64,000 nucleotides of DNA, taken from Alphaproteobacteria bacterium. GTDB taxonomy: Bacteria > Pseudomonadota > Alphaproteobacteria > Rhizobiales > Rhizobiaceae. The position numbers and the translations under genes were made by a program. Within the stretch, counting starts at the first letter, position 1; each line of letters opens with the position of its first letter. The stretch is from assembly GCA_024742485.1 (NCBI GenBank), contig JANSYK010000001.1:186001-250000 (forward strand), written 5' to 3'. The notes below the pieces were generated by a model that had not been told where the DNA came from, ran no database searches, and saw nothing but the letters and a program-made list of their open reading frames with translations. Of the stretch, positions 1 to 9,113 are shown one piece after another.

Positions 1-1482
1 GAAAGTCATAACGTAACGTATCGGCGTCCATTTGGGTAACCTCACCTTTCGGCGAGACGATAAACATGGGGACGGCATCAATATTGCTCCGCGCTTGGAA
101 ACCCTGGTCAAACCGGGTCAGGTGCTGATCTCCGATGTCGCTCATCACCGTCTCGACCGCAAGGGTGCAACCGCATTTGCCGGCGGTGATTTTCATCAAC
201 TGAAGAACATTTCTCGGCCTGTTGCGGTTTTGCATTGGCCGGTTGCCAATGGTGCTCCGGCAAGTCCGTTGCCCAAATTGGCAGAGGAACACAGCAAACC
301 CTCCATCGCGGTTCTGCCCTTCGTCAACCTGTCGGACGATCGTGAGCAGCGCTTTTTGGCCAAGGTGTCTCTGAAGACATCATCATAGAGTTATCGAAGT
401 TCGGTTCCCTGCTGATGATCGCGGGCAATTCCACTTCAAAATATGTGGACCACTGGCTGGACCTGAAAACAATCGGCCATCAATTGGCGGCACAATATCT
501 GGTGGAAGGAAGTGTACGAAAATCCAACGACAGGGTGCGCGTGAGTGCACGACTGATCGAGGCAGAAAACGGCCGTCAAGTGTGGGCCAATCGCCATGAC
601 GGCGTTATGGCGGATATTTTTGACATGCAAGATCAAGTAACGGTATCCATCGTTGGCGCTGTGGGTGTGGCAATCGATAAAGTCGAGATTGGACGATTAA
701 GGCGTCGAACACCGGAGAATTTGACCGCTTGGGAGCTTGCATTGCAGGCCTACGCCCTGAATTTTACCGGCAACAGGACAGACAATGAGAAGGCCTTGGC
801 GCTTTCACAGCAGGCTATCGAGCTTGAACCGCAATAAGCCCGCGGATATGCAATGCTGGCGGTCTTTCATTGGACAGCTGTCTTTTGTGGTTGGGTTGAG
901 AATCGCTACCGAACGGTCGAAGAAGCATTGGCACAGGCGCAACATGCATATTCCCTGGACCGGAATGAGGTTTGGGCAGGCGCTGCAATTGCCAAGTGCC
1001 ACCTCACACAAGGCAATATGGACTAGTCTCTGGATGCAGCACACCGTACCCTTGCCAAAGCCCCTTGTTCGCTGGAGGCACGCAGGACGCTTTCCATGGT
1101 TCTCGGCTTCAAAGGACAAACACAAGCCTCACTGGAACAGTTGGACTTTATTGCCAAACTGAATCCCTCCGATACGAATTCCCTTATGGATTCACTTGCA
1201 CGGGCAAATGCTCACTTCGCAGCCGGAGACTTCATGGCTGCATGCCAGCATTCCGAAGAAGCACGTGAACTTCATCCGGACTGGATTGGTCTCTACTGGG
1301 TATACGCCGCTGCCACGGCTTTGTCAGATCGGCCGGATTTGGCTCAAGAACTCGCCAGGACCATCACAAGTATGATGCCCAAGGCCAATCTCGCCATGAT
1401 ACGCCGAGCCCCCCTGTTTTCGCAGAGCCACGTCGTGGAAAATCTGGTTGTAGGCCTGAAGAGTGCCGGCATAAGGGATTGA
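1..1482 (+). pseudogene. Decayed class III adenylate cyclase with TolB-like and TPR parts (5' end outside window)
   Basis: Three pieces of one protein can be read in two frames. Bases 17-360 give the end of a class III cyclase domain (RIGVHLG, GDGINIA, LKNI) and the start of a TolB-like segment (SIAVLPFVNLSDD). A frameshift near 360-390 moves the homology to another frame, where LIEAENGRQVWANRHDG and then TPR-like helices continue to 1482. That second frame holds in-frame stops at 835-837 (TAA) and 1024-1026 (TAG), and the first frame has a TAA at 14-16. Intact relatives are single proteins that couple a cyclase to a TolB/TPR sensor region. With one frameshift and several stops the gene is very unlikely to be functional. 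The upstream part of the cyclase lies outside the window. Confidence 0.85.
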
Positions 1483-1723
1483 AACCAAGCTTCAAACGCC
1501 GGCGTGACACGGTACCCTTTGACCCTCACCGGATCCGGGTGCCGTGTTCACCGGTTCCGTGTGGACTTTCATTTCCTTGCCATCATCCGATGGGCCGTAC
1601 ATGAAGCCAATCCACTTTGATTCCTGTCGGATCAAATTAATTTTCACAAACTGTCGATCGGCACCCGCGCATTTCGTCATGTCGGTGAAAGCAATGTCGC
1701 TTTCCATCCTGAAAGGACACAAC

Positions 1724-2233
1724 ATGACGACATTTCAACTTCTGACAATCGGCGCGAGCGCAATCGCACTGATAGCGGCTGGATCACTGCTTCTGCCCGG
1801 CCAGGTTCGCGTGGAAAGGCAAGCCATCATTGATGCGACAAGCGAACAGGTGATGGAACTGGCCTCATCCAGCGAGGGCTATCAACAATTCAACCCGTTC
1901 CGCACCGCTGATCCGGATCTCAAGATCGCGCCCTTCGGTCCGGCGGCAGGAATCGGCTCGGGTTTCCATTTCGACGGCGAGGGTGGCAAGGGAAGCCAGA
2001 CTGTGGCTGCCATAACCGCGAATTCCGTTCGCTATCAAATCGACATGGGTCCCATGGGGCGGCCGGTACAGACCATCACGACAAGCCCCACACGAGAGGG
2101 CCTCCTGGTGAGCTGGAGCATGGATGCCGACCTTGGGATCAATCCTGTTCAGCGGATCTTCGGACTGTTCATGGACCGCATGATTGGCGATACTCTTCAG
2201 CAGGGTCTCGCCAATCTGGATACGGCAACCTGA
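1724..2233 (+). CDS. SRPBCC (START/polyketide cyclase-like) family protein
   Basis: A 169-aa protein with one hydrophobic N-terminal segment (about residues 5-25), suggesting a membrane anchor, followed by an SRPBCC-type ligand-binding fold. The order is typical: VERQAIIDATSEQVMELASSSEGYQQFNPF opens the domain in pieces, and a C-terminal amphipathic helix (RMIGDTLQQGLANL) closes it. The ATG at 1724 is preceded by GAAAGGA; a longer reading back to 1544 has no support. The gene lies 24 bases upstream of a DGPF protein gene and an ECF sigma factor gene, and such small-ligand proteins are often co-transcribed with ECF42-like pairs. The ligand cannot be inferred. Confidence 0.7.
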   Translation: MTTFQLLTIGASAIALIAAGSLLLPGQVRVERQAIIDATSEQVMELASSSEGYQQFNPFRTADPDLKIAPFGPAAGIGSGFHFDGEGGKGSQTVAAITANSVRYQIDMGPMGRPVQTITTSPTREGLLVSWSMDADLGINPVQRIFGLFMDRMIGDTLQQGLANLDTAT

Positions 2234-2257
2234 CCGGACAATAACAAAGGAAGTTCA

Positions 2258-2611
2258 ATGCGTTATACATTTTTGCTCTACTCCGACCCGGCTGACCTTG
2301 CCCATATGACTCCGGATGACTGGGGGGCGTTGAAACAAGTCTATGGTGTTTACATTGGAGCGCTCAAGGAAGCCGGTGTCTTTGTTGATACCGACTGGTT
2401 GCAACCGGTGGATACGGCCACGACCCTGTCAATGAAAGGGGAAGGCAGGCAGGTGCAGGACGGGCCATTCGCAGAAACGAAGGAGACGCTTGGCGGTTAC
2501 TTCGTCATCGATGTTCCAGATCTCGATGCGGCCATGGCCTGGGCAGAAAAATGCCCTGCTGCCAAGACCGGCAAGGTCGAGATCCGTGCCACGGCGATGG
2601 GCGACACATGA
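2258..2611 (+). CDS. YciI/DGPF-domain protein
   Basis: A 117-aa protein of the YCII-related (DGPF) family. The name-giving motif is present as QDGPFAETKE at about residues 69-78, followed by LGGYFVIDVPDLDAAMAWAEKCP, which is the conserved end of the fold. A ribosome site (AAAGGAAG) precedes the ATG. The stop overlaps the start of the sigma factor gene (ATGA at 2608-2611), so the two are translationally coupled. In the ECF42 group of sigma factors a DGPF protein is the usual genomic partner; its biochemical role is not settled. Confidence 0.85.
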   Translation: MRYTFLLYSDPADLAHMTPDDWGALKQVYGVYIGALKEAGVFVDTDWLQPVDTATTLSMKGEGRQVQDGPFAETKETLGGYFVIDVPDLDAAMAWAEKCPAAKTGKVEIRATAMGDT

Positions 2612-3813
2612 CGCCGGCAGCCCGCGCGGCGGAATACGCGGCGCGGGCGTCCTACGGCAAGCTGATCGCCATTCTGGCAAAACGCTGCGGCGACATCACC
2701 GCAGCCGAGGATGCCCTGGCGGACGCCTTTGCAAAGGCCCTTGATCGCTGGCCGACCGGCGGCGTGCCGCAAAATCCGGACGCATGGTTGCTGACAACGG
2801 CGCGCAACCGCCTCACCGATATGCAGCGCCACAAGGCCCGCTTTCCTGAGACAAATGACATACCCGAGATGGCCGCGGATACCACATCACCCCTGTCGAC
2901 ACTCCCCGATGACCGGTTGTCGCTTCTCTTTGTCTGCGCCCATCCGGCCATTTCCAGTCACATGCACACACCATTGATGCTGCAAACGGTGCTGGGTGTT
3001 GAAGCACAGGACATCGCCAGAGCCTTTCTGGTGCCACCCAAGGCGATGGCGCAGCGTCTGGTGCGCGCAAAACGAAAAATCCGGGACGCGCACATCCCGT
3101 TCATGGTTCCCGACGAGCAGGAGTTACCAGGCCGACTCGAAGCCGTCTATGAGGCAATCTATGCTGCCAACTCAATCGATTGGCTGACCCCACAGGATAA
3201 TCTCGGACAGGAAGCGCTCTATCTGGCGGACCTGTTGACCCGGCTTCGCCCCAACGATGCCGAAGCGCTCGGACTGGCTTCGCTGATTGCTTTCGGACAT
3301 GCCCGTGGAGAGGCAAGAATCCGCGACGGTGTCCTCGTGCCGATTCCGGAGCAGGACACGTCCCTTTGGGACAAACCACTCAATTCCTATGGTCTTCGTA
3401 CATTGAACAAGGCGACCCAACTGGGTTCGATCGGGCGATTTCAACTTGAGGCCGCCATCCAGTCGGTCCATCTTCACCGCGCAGATACGGGTGTAACCGA
3501 CTGGGATGCTCTCAACCGCCTCTATTTTGCACTCAACACACTGAGCCCGTCACTTGGTTCTTCGGTTGCGCACGCGGTTGTCACCGCGGAGCTTCATGGT
3601 CCGGAGGCAGGACTTGCGGCTCTGGACCGCCTCGAGAAGCATCCGACAGGCGAATTTCAGCCGATCCACGCCGCACGGGCAGAATTTCATTCGAAAGCAG
3701 GCCGATACGCTGAAGCGGAGGTAGCCTGTAAAAAGGCCATCTCCCTGACCACGGAGCCCCATCTGCGTCGTTTATTGAACAATCGGCTGGAAACATATCG
3801 TCGCCGGCAATAA
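2608..3813 (+). CDS. ECF-type RNA polymerase sigma factor with C-terminal extension (ECF42-like)
   Basis: A 401-aa sigma factor. Residues ~10-80 are sigma-70 region 2 (ITAAEDALADAFAKALDRWP, then NPDAWLLTTARNRLTD), and ~125-160 form region 4 (GVEAQDIARAFLVPPKAMAQRLVRAKRKIRDA). The remaining 230 residues are the helical TPR-like extension typical of SigJ/DUF6596 proteins, with RLEAVYEAIYAANS and AEFHSKAGRYAEAEVACKKAI. The start at 2608 is set by the ATGA overlap with the DGPF gene; an in-frame extension to 2551 would lie inside that gene. No anti-sigma factor gene is adjacent, and the extension is thought to replace one in this group. The target promoters are unknown. Confidence 0.88.
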   Translation: MTPAARAAEYAARASYGKLIAILAKRCGDITAAEDALADAFAKALDRWPTGGVPQNPDAWLLTTARNRLTDMQRHKARFPETNDIPEMAADTTSPLSTLPDDRLSLLFVCAHPAISSHMHTPLMLQTVLGVEAQDIARAFLVPPKAMAQRLVRAKRKIRDAHIPFMVPDEQELPGRLEAVYEAIYAANSIDWLTPQDNLGQEALYLADLLTRLRPNDAEALGLASLIAFGHARGEARIRDGVLVPIPEQDTSLWDKPLNSYGLRTLNKATQLGSIGRFQLEAAIQSVHLHRADTGVTDWDALNRLYFALNTLSPSLGSSVAHAVVTAELHGPEAGLAALDRLEKHPTGEFQPIHAARAEFHSKAGRYAEAEVACKKAISLTTEPHLRRLLNNRLETYRRRQ

Positions 3814-3872
3814 ACACCTTACAGCAACGGGCAATCATCCCATTTGGGCATCGGGTCCGGACAAATACGTCC

Positions 3873-5333
3873 TCACTCTTTTTGAAAATGAAGACTTTTG
3901 TTGATGGAACCAACCAGATAGAACCCTTCGGCTTCCACAATTGGCCTCAATCGATCGTAGGCGAGATCGTTTTCATAGAGCAGCAGCCCGTCGCAATGGT
4001 CATGCACTGAATCTCTGATAAAATCGTCCACAGCAAACAGATCCGGCTCAAGAGCAAGAACTCCGATTGAGCCGCATGTAACTCCGGTTTGGGTGGCCAC
4101 TGTTTGCCGAATGAAGCGCTGGTCATCGAGGTAGTCTCTATTCGGCCAATCGCGCCAGAAAATCCAGTAGAAGTAGCTTCCCGATTGATTTCTGAGATCG
4201 AACCCGGCTGCGAATGGTGCACTGGACACCACCACAAGAAGAACAACCACGCTCAAATCTAAGGCTTTGTTGCCACTCCTCTCAAGGGAATCGAGAATCT
4301 GTATCAACATGACAATCATGATGACGGCGAATGGAATTCCGTAGTGCAACTCGAAATTGCCGATCACTTCCCGGACTGAAATCAGATGCAGGAAAACCAA
4401 TGGAAGCATCAACAAAAAAGGGATGGTGGCCCGTGGGAATCGCAATGCGACAATCGGAAGTAGAAGCAGAAAGGGAAGCGTTCCGGCCGATTCAAACAGG
4501 TTCTGTATGCGTTTTGCGATCAGCCCCATTGTCAAATGACTGAAACCATCTCCGATAAAATTGCCTTCGACCGTCGCAAATCCCGGGAAGTAGACTGCCT
4601 TGGCGGCAAGAATGCATAGAGAAAGCAAAACGCCGATCAGAATGAATCCGTAGAGCGGACGACTTGCCGGGTGCAGGATACCAGCGGATTGGGTGAATAA
4701 GGCGCACAACGCGGCGTAAGCCACATAAAATCCCCCGTCCTCCCTGGACAACACCATCATCGAGGCGAGAAGCAATGCCAGCCAATAGCGCTTTGCAAAG
4801 AGTGTTAGATACAACGCTCCGCTGGCTCCGATGAAAACAATTTCATAGTGCGGATAGCCCAATGCGGCGACGACAAACTGGCTGGTCAGGGAAAAGACAC
4901 CTCCAACCAAAAGAATGATTATTTTCGTAGCCTGTTTTTCTCCTCGAGACAGGGCGAGAATGACAAATGGAAGATAGATGAGCAGACCGCAAAACACGGT
5001 GAAAATCATGAAGGATTGTATTCCCGGATAATCCAGCAGACCCGAAAAAACGGCGCTCCACAAAGCAATCAGTGGAGACATGTGGTGTTGATAGAATGTC
5101 TCGGTATGGATGGATTGAGGATTTGCAAGCCAGGGATCAGCAGAACCAAACAGGAATGCGAACCACCCGCTATCCAACAGGTATCCACCATAATTGAAGT
5201 GAAGAACAATCGAGGCAGAGTAGGTTTTGACAATGAGAAATATTGTCAGGGTGACAATTGATATGACCGACATCCTGTACAAAACATCAACCCGCCAATC
5301 GCGGTGGGATGCTGCGAAATAATCTAACGGCAT
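3873..5333 (-). CDS. Polytopic membrane protein, DUF2079-like
   Basis: A 486-aa protein with about ten hydrophobic segments. The first luminal-type loop (LDSGWFAFLFGSADPW ... HTETFYQHHMSPLIALWSAVF) resembles DUF2079 proteins, which have the general shape of GT-C glycosyltransferases: an acidic first loop, then pairs of membrane helices. The C-terminal ~90 residues are hydrophilic (DQRFIRQTVATQTGVTCGSIGV onwards). It is convergent with the sigma factor gene and stands alone. A glycosyltransferase role is possible but not shown. The distant glycan island at 12-20 kb gives no direct link. Confidence 0.6.
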   Translation of the reverse strand: MPLDYFAASHRDWRVDVLYRMSVISIVTLTIFLIVKTYSASIVLHFNYGGYLLDSGWFAFLFGSADPWLANPQSIHTETFYQHHMSPLIALWSAVFSGLLDYPGIQSFMIFTVFCGLLIYLPFVILALSRGEKQATKIIILLVGGVFSLTSQFVVAALGYPHYEIVFIGASGALYLTLFAKRYWLALLLASMMVLSREDGGFYVAYAALCALFTQSAGILHPASRPLYGFILIGVLLSLCILAAKAVYFPGFATVEGNFIGDGFSHLTMGLIAKRIQNLFESAGTLPFLLLLPIVALRFPRATIPFLLMLPLVFLHLISVREVIGNFELHYGIPFAVIMIVMLIQILDSLERSGNKALDLSVVVLLVVVSSAPFAAGFDLRNQSGSYFYWIFWRDWPNRDYLDDQRFIRQTVATQTGVTCGSIGVLALEPDLFAVDDFIRDSVHDHCDGLLLYENDLAYDRLRPIVEAEGFYLVGSINKSLHFQKE

Positions 5334-5520
5334 ATCGGTCTCGGGTTACGAAGAGAATGCATGGAAGTGCATTAGTTCATCTCGATGTGAATTGCCACGT
5401 TCACTGGTCCGACATGAACGACCGTTCGAGGTGCCCAACCGCTGATGGCGACATCTGGTGACACATCGACAGTCATTGACTGCAACACGGCAATGTCGCG
5501 TATGGCGGCATCAAGTGCTG

Positions 5521-5970
5521 TCACCCTTCCGGATCCAGCAGCCGCGGCCCTGCCCCTTCCGCTGCGAGTTCATCATCGGGGTTGCGCAGTGGACATCGGT
5601 CTACACTCAGACAACCACATCCGATGCAAAGGGAAAGTGTGTCGCGCAGCCGTGTCAGCCGATCGATCCGGTCGTCGAGATCATGCTTCCAATTGGATGC
5701 GATTTTCTCCCAATCCCTGGTGGTCGGAGACCGTCCATGCGGCAAAGCAGCCAGCGCCTTTGCAATCTCCTTCAACGGGATCCCTGCGCGCTGTGCCACC
5801 TTGATGATCGCGACGCGTCGGAGAATATCACGTCCGAAGCGGCGGTGATTGCCGCGATTGCGGTTGGAGTGGATCAGACCACGCGCCTCGTAGAAATGAA
5901 TGGTTGAAACCGGCAACCCACTCCGGGCAGCGACATCTCCGACTGACAGTTCTTTCAACACTTTAGGCAT
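5521..5970 (-). CDS. soxR: Redox-sensitive MerR-family activator SoxR
   Basis: A 149-aa MerR-family protein. Residues 7-28 form the winged helix-turn-helix (LSVGDVAARSGLPVSTIHFYE). A dimerisation helix follows at ~85-112. The C-terminal part carries the [2Fe-2S] ligands C115, C118, C120 and C126 in the SoxR spacing CX2CXCX5C (CIGCGCLSVDRC). These four cysteines separate SoxR from other MerR proteins. The gene is divergent from an MFS transporter gene, and the shared intergenic region holds a SoxR box. Outside the enterics SoxR usually answers redox-cycling compounds by inducing pumps and modifying enzymes. Confidence 0.95.
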   Translation of the reverse strand: MPKVLKELSVGDVAARSGLPVSTIHFYEARGLIHSNRNRGNHRRFGRDILRRVAIIKVAQRAGIPLKEIAKALAALPHGRSPTTRDWEKIASNWKHDLDDRIDRLTRLRDTLSLCIGCGCLSVDRCPLRNPDDELAAEGAGPRLLDPEG

Positions 5971-5990
5971 TCATTATCCAAACGATCTGC

Positions 5991-6021
5991 TTGACCTCAA
6001 CGTTAGTTGAGGTTCTACAGT
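5991..6021 (+). promoter_or_regulatory. SoxR box within a 19-bp-spacer promoter
   Basis: The perfect inverted repeat CCTCAAC-GTTA-GTTGAGG (5995-6012) matches the known SoxR operator. It lies between a -35 element TTGACC (5991-5996) and a -10 element TACAGT (6016-6021), spaced by 19 bp. The long spacer is the hallmark of promoters activated by DNA distortion by MerR proteins. The promoter points to the MFS gene and places its transcript start near 6028, ruling out any start codon upstream of that. Confidence 0.9.
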
Positions 6022-6074
6022 GTCGTTTCGTTCCTGCAAACCCCTTCTGCTCCCCGAGAGGAAAACCATTGACT

Positions 6075-7286
6075 ATGGACAAGATTGGCGACGCCAAAAC
6101 CGAGCGTACCTCCGGAATGCGGGCATATCATTCCATCCTCGTTTTATTGCTTGGTTTTTGCGCTGGCCTTCAGCTTGGCAAGATCGCACCTATTACCGGA
6201 TTTCTTCAATCGCAACACGGATACAGCCTGACAACCATCGGCTGGGTAACGGCGCTGATCGGGGTATTCGTTGCACTGGCGGCCCTTCCCTCGGCCAAAT
6301 TCATTGATCGGATCGGACCAGTATCCGGATTGAAGAGCGGCGCGATCATCCTGACGGCGGGTGCCGCGCTGCTCGCCGCGTCCAATGGTCTTCTGCCGCA
6401 CCTTGCTGCCAGAACAATCGAAGCGATCGGCTATGTTCTTCTGGTGATTGCTGCGCCTGCCTTTCTTGCAACCTATGCACCCGTACGCCAGCGACCGGTC
6501 ATGCTGGCCCTTTGGGGCAGTTTCGTTCCTGTGGGTTACGCCCTTGCCAATGTGCAGGCGGCCTTCGTTGTGGGGCCATACGGACCGACAGCCTTTCTTT
6601 ACAGCGCCGCCCTGCTTCTGGGCGCGTTTTCCCTTGCCGTCGTTATACTTGTTCCGCGGAGTAAACCGGCGATGGCGCGACACCATAATGGCGGGCGCCT
6701 GTCCGATATGACGCGGAATCCGGCGCTGTTGGCACTGGGATTTGGCATATATGTCCTTCTGTCTCTGTCTTTCTTCACCTTTCTTCCGACCTTCATCAAT
6801 CAGACAGATAGTGTTTTGGCAGTTTCACCGGCGGCGATCGCACTTTTCGTGCCCGCCGGCAATGCTATTGCCGCATTGCTGCTTGCGTTCGTGCCAGCCC
6901 GCCACGCTCCCACATTGACTCTTGCCGGATTTGCGCTCTCCGGGCTGTGTGCGATCTTTCTCTTTCAGCCGTCAATCGGCGTCCTGACCGTGTTTGCCTA
7001 CGTTACATTTGCCTTTCTCGGCGGTGTCATCGCATCGATGTGTTTTGGAAGTGTTCCGCAGGTCGCGTCGGAAAGGTTTTCAGCGGCCCTGGTGGTCGGA
7101 ATCATCGCGCAGGCTGGTGGGACCGGAACCATTTTCGGGCCGCCGCTCGCCGGATTTGTCATCGACACTTGGGGTTGGACCGGCCTTTCCACGCTTCTGG
7201 TCGGATTATCCGCTGCCGGATCCCTGTTGATGGTTCCAATGGTCCGCTCATCGGGAAATCGCAATTCAGCTGTGGAAATCAGCTGA
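6075..7286 (+). CDS. MFS efflux transporter, probable SoxR target
   Basis: A 403-aa protein with about 12 hydrophobic segments. The loop after helix 2 carries a degenerate MFS motif A (AKFIDRIGPVSGLKSG), and a central hydrophilic loop lies near residues 195-215. The chosen ATG at 6075 (MDKIGDAK) is the first in frame downstream of the SoxR-type promoter; the open frame to 5991 would start at the -35 box. The sequence looks like the small-molecule exporters and cyanate/nitroimidazole-type MFS groups, but the substrate is unknown. Control by SoxR suggests export of a redox-active compound or its product. Confidence 0.85.
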   Translation: MDKIGDAKTERTSGMRAYHSILVLLLGFCAGLQLGKIAPITGFLQSQHGYSLTTIGWVTALIGVFVALAALPSAKFIDRIGPVSGLKSGAIILTAGAALLAASNGLLPHLAARTIEAIGYVLLVIAAPAFLATYAPVRQRPVMLALWGSFVPVGYALANVQAAFVVGPYGPTAFLYSAALLLGAFSLAVVILVPRSKPAMARHHNGGRLSDMTRNPALLALGFGIYVLLSLSFFTFLPTFINQTDSVLAVSPAAIALFVPAGNAIAALLLAFVPARHAPTLTLAGFALSGLCAIFLFQPSIGVLTVFAYVTFAFLGGVIASMCFGSVPQVASERFSAALVVGIIAQAGGTGTIFGPPLAGFVIDTWGWTGLSTLLVGLSAAGSLLMVPMVRSSGNRNSAVEIS

Positions 7287-7337
7287 ATGCGTGACTGGCG
7301 GAACGTTCCCTGCAAAGCCATCGTTTAGACTGTCCCA

Positions 7338-8153
7338 ATGGAACCTTCAAAAGAAATTTCGCGTCTGATTGAAATCATGGCCGCCCTGCGCGATCCGCAA
7401 TCAGGATGCCCTTGGGACGTTAAACAGGATTTCCAGTCGATCAAACCCTATACGATCGAGGAAGCTTACGAGGTTGCTGACGCAATTGAACGGGGCGATC
7501 TGGACGATCTGAAGGATGAACTCGGTGATTTGCTGCTGCAGGTCGTTTTCCACGCCCGCATGGCCGAAGAAAGCGGAGACTTTACCTTTGGCGACGTTGT
7601 CCAGGCGATTACGCAGAAAATGATCCGCCGCCACCCGCATGTATTTGCCGATTCCAGTTCGGATACGCCCGAGGGCGTCAAGATCCAGTGGGATGAGATC
7701 AAGGCGGCCGAAAAGGCAGATCGCGCAGCCCGCCGCGGACAATCAGCCGATGCCGGCAAGGACGGGCTTCTGGACGATGTTCCCCGCGCCCTGCCCGCTC
7801 TGACCGAAGCCATCAAGCTTCAGCAAAGGGCGGCCCGCGTCGGGTTCGATTGGAGCGAGGCCGAACCGGTCCTGAACAAGATCGAAGAAGAAATCCGCGA
7901 GTTGCGAGACGCGCTGAAGGATACGGATCAGTCAAAAGTCCAGGATGAATTTGGTGATGTCCTGTTTGCAATCGTCAATCTTGGACGCCACATCAACGCA
8001 GATCCGGAAATGGCCCTTCGCGGCACCAATGCAAAGTTCCGAAAACGATTTTCCCATGTGGAGCAGTCGATCGGAACCGCAGGTGAGGACCTGCAATCGG
8101 TTTCTCTTGAGCGAATGGAAGACCTTTGGAGTGAAGCCAAGAAATTCGACTGA
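7338..8153 (+). CDS. mazG: Nucleoside triphosphate pyrophosphohydrolase MazG
   Basis: A 271-aa protein with two MazG domains, close to the 263 aa of E. coli MazG. The N-terminal domain has the diagnostic CPWDVKQDFQSIKPYTIEEAYE and the metal-binding DLKDELGDLLLQ. The C-terminal domain repeats this as KIEEEIRELRDAL ... KVQDEFGDVLFAIVN. The family hydrolyses (d)NTPs to monophosphates and pyrophosphate and thereby limits ppGpp-dependent or mutagenic nucleotide effects. It follows the MFS gene by 51 bases and is convergent with the ABC permease gene. No sign of damage. Confidence 0.95.
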   Translation: MEPSKEISRLIEIMAALRDPQSGCPWDVKQDFQSIKPYTIEEAYEVADAIERGDLDDLKDELGDLLLQVVFHARMAEESGDFTFGDVVQAITQKMIRRHPHVFADSSSDTPEGVKIQWDEIKAAEKADRAARRGQSADAGKDGLLDDVPRALPALTEAIKLQQRAARVGFDWSEAEPVLNKIEEEIRELRDALKDTDQSKVQDEFGDVLFAIVNLGRHINADPEMALRGTNAKFRKRFSHVEQSIGTAGEDLQSVSLERMEDLWSEAKKFD

Positions 8154-8198
8154 CCGTGGGTCGTGACCAAGTAGCGCGACCAAGGGGAAACACCAACA

Positions 8199-9113
8199 TT
8201 AACGCAGGCGGGGGTTCAATGCATCACGCAGCCAGTCCCCCAGCAGATTGACTGCCAGCGCAAGCGCCAGCAGCGTGACCGCCGGGAACAGCAATATCCA
8301 CCATTCCCCGGAAAACAGAAAACCCTGCCCGATCCGGATCAGGGTGCCAAGGGAGGGCTGCGTCGGCGGCGCGCCCACACCGAGATAAGACAAAGTCGCC
8401 TCTGCAATGATCGCCAGCGCCAGGCTGATGGTCGCGATCACGAGCACCGGACCCAGAACATTGGGCAAGATGTGTCGCACCATGATTGCGAGGCGGCTGC
8501 GGCCGATCAATCGGGCTGCCTGTACATATTCCTTGTTCTTCTCGACCATGGTCGCGCCGCGCACGACCCGTGCAAATTGAACCCAGTCCGACAGGCCGAT
8601 GGCCAGGATGAGCACCCAGATAGCGACCTGGTCACGCATGTCGACGGGCGTGACGCCCTTGGCAATGCCGAAGATGAGCATGGCAACGAGCAACGACGGA
8701 AAGGTCAGCTGCACATCGGCAATGCGCATGATCGTGGCGCCGACCCATCCCCCCACATACCCAGCGATCAGACCCAGCGATACGCCAAGAACAAGCGCAA
8801 AGAGAACGGCCATCGAGCCGACGAACAGGGATATCCGCAAACCGTAGAGAATGGTCGAAAAAATATCTCTGCCCTGCCCGTCTGTGCCCAGCCAGAACGT
8901 CTCGCCGGTAAACGCGTTCGGCTCCATTGGGGCTGTGAACCCGTTCATCAGATTGAGCGTCGACAGATCATAGGGATTATGCGGCGCAATAAGGGGGCTG
9001 AGGATAGCCCCGAGCACCAGCACAATGACGACCGTCGACGAAATCATCGCCAGTTTCGATTGGCGAAAAGACCAGAAAAAATCCGACGACCAGGCGCGTG
9101 ACAACCTCTCCAT
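8199..9113 (-). CDS. Peptide/nickel-type ABC transporter permease (DppC/OppC family)
   Basis: A 304-aa inner-membrane permease. The N-terminal OppC-type segment (one helix at ~20-45, then NPYDLSTLNLMNGF and FWLGTDGQGRDIFST) precedes a BPD_transp_1 domain with five helices. The cytoplasmic EAA loop is recognisable as ARVVRGATMVEKNKEYVQAARLIG at about 175-200. Its start overlaps the stop of the upstream permease by four bases (ATGA at 9110-9116 region), so the two subunits are coupled. It is the last gene of the operon; no ATPase gene follows. Confidence 0.92.
   Translation of the reverse strand: MERLSRAWSSDFFWSFRQSKLAMISSTVVIVLVLGAILSPLIAPHNPYDLSTLNLMNGFTAPMEPNAFTGETFWLGTDGQGRDIFSTILYGLRISLFVGSMAVLFALVLGVSLGLIAGYVGGWVGATIMRIADVQLTFPSLLVAMLIFGIAKGVTPVDMRDQVAIWVLILAIGLSDWVQFARVVRGATMVEKNKEYVQAARLIGRSRLAIMVRHILPNVLGPVLVIATISLALAIIAEATLSYLGVGAPPTQPSLGTLIRIGQGFLFSGEWWILLFPAVTLLALALAVNLLGDWLRDALNPRLR

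Noticed and set aside
1492-1725. Minus-strand open frame with GFMYGPSDDGKEMKVHTEP, faintly like the end of a DUF1579 protein
   Set aside because: The match is short, the frame has no family-like upstream part, and the stretch also holds the leader of the SRPBCC gene. Too weak to call even a remnant.
6144-6686. Minus-strand open frame (180 codons) opposite the MFS gene
   Set aside because: Highly basic, low-complexity translation without domain; antisense to conserved membrane segments.
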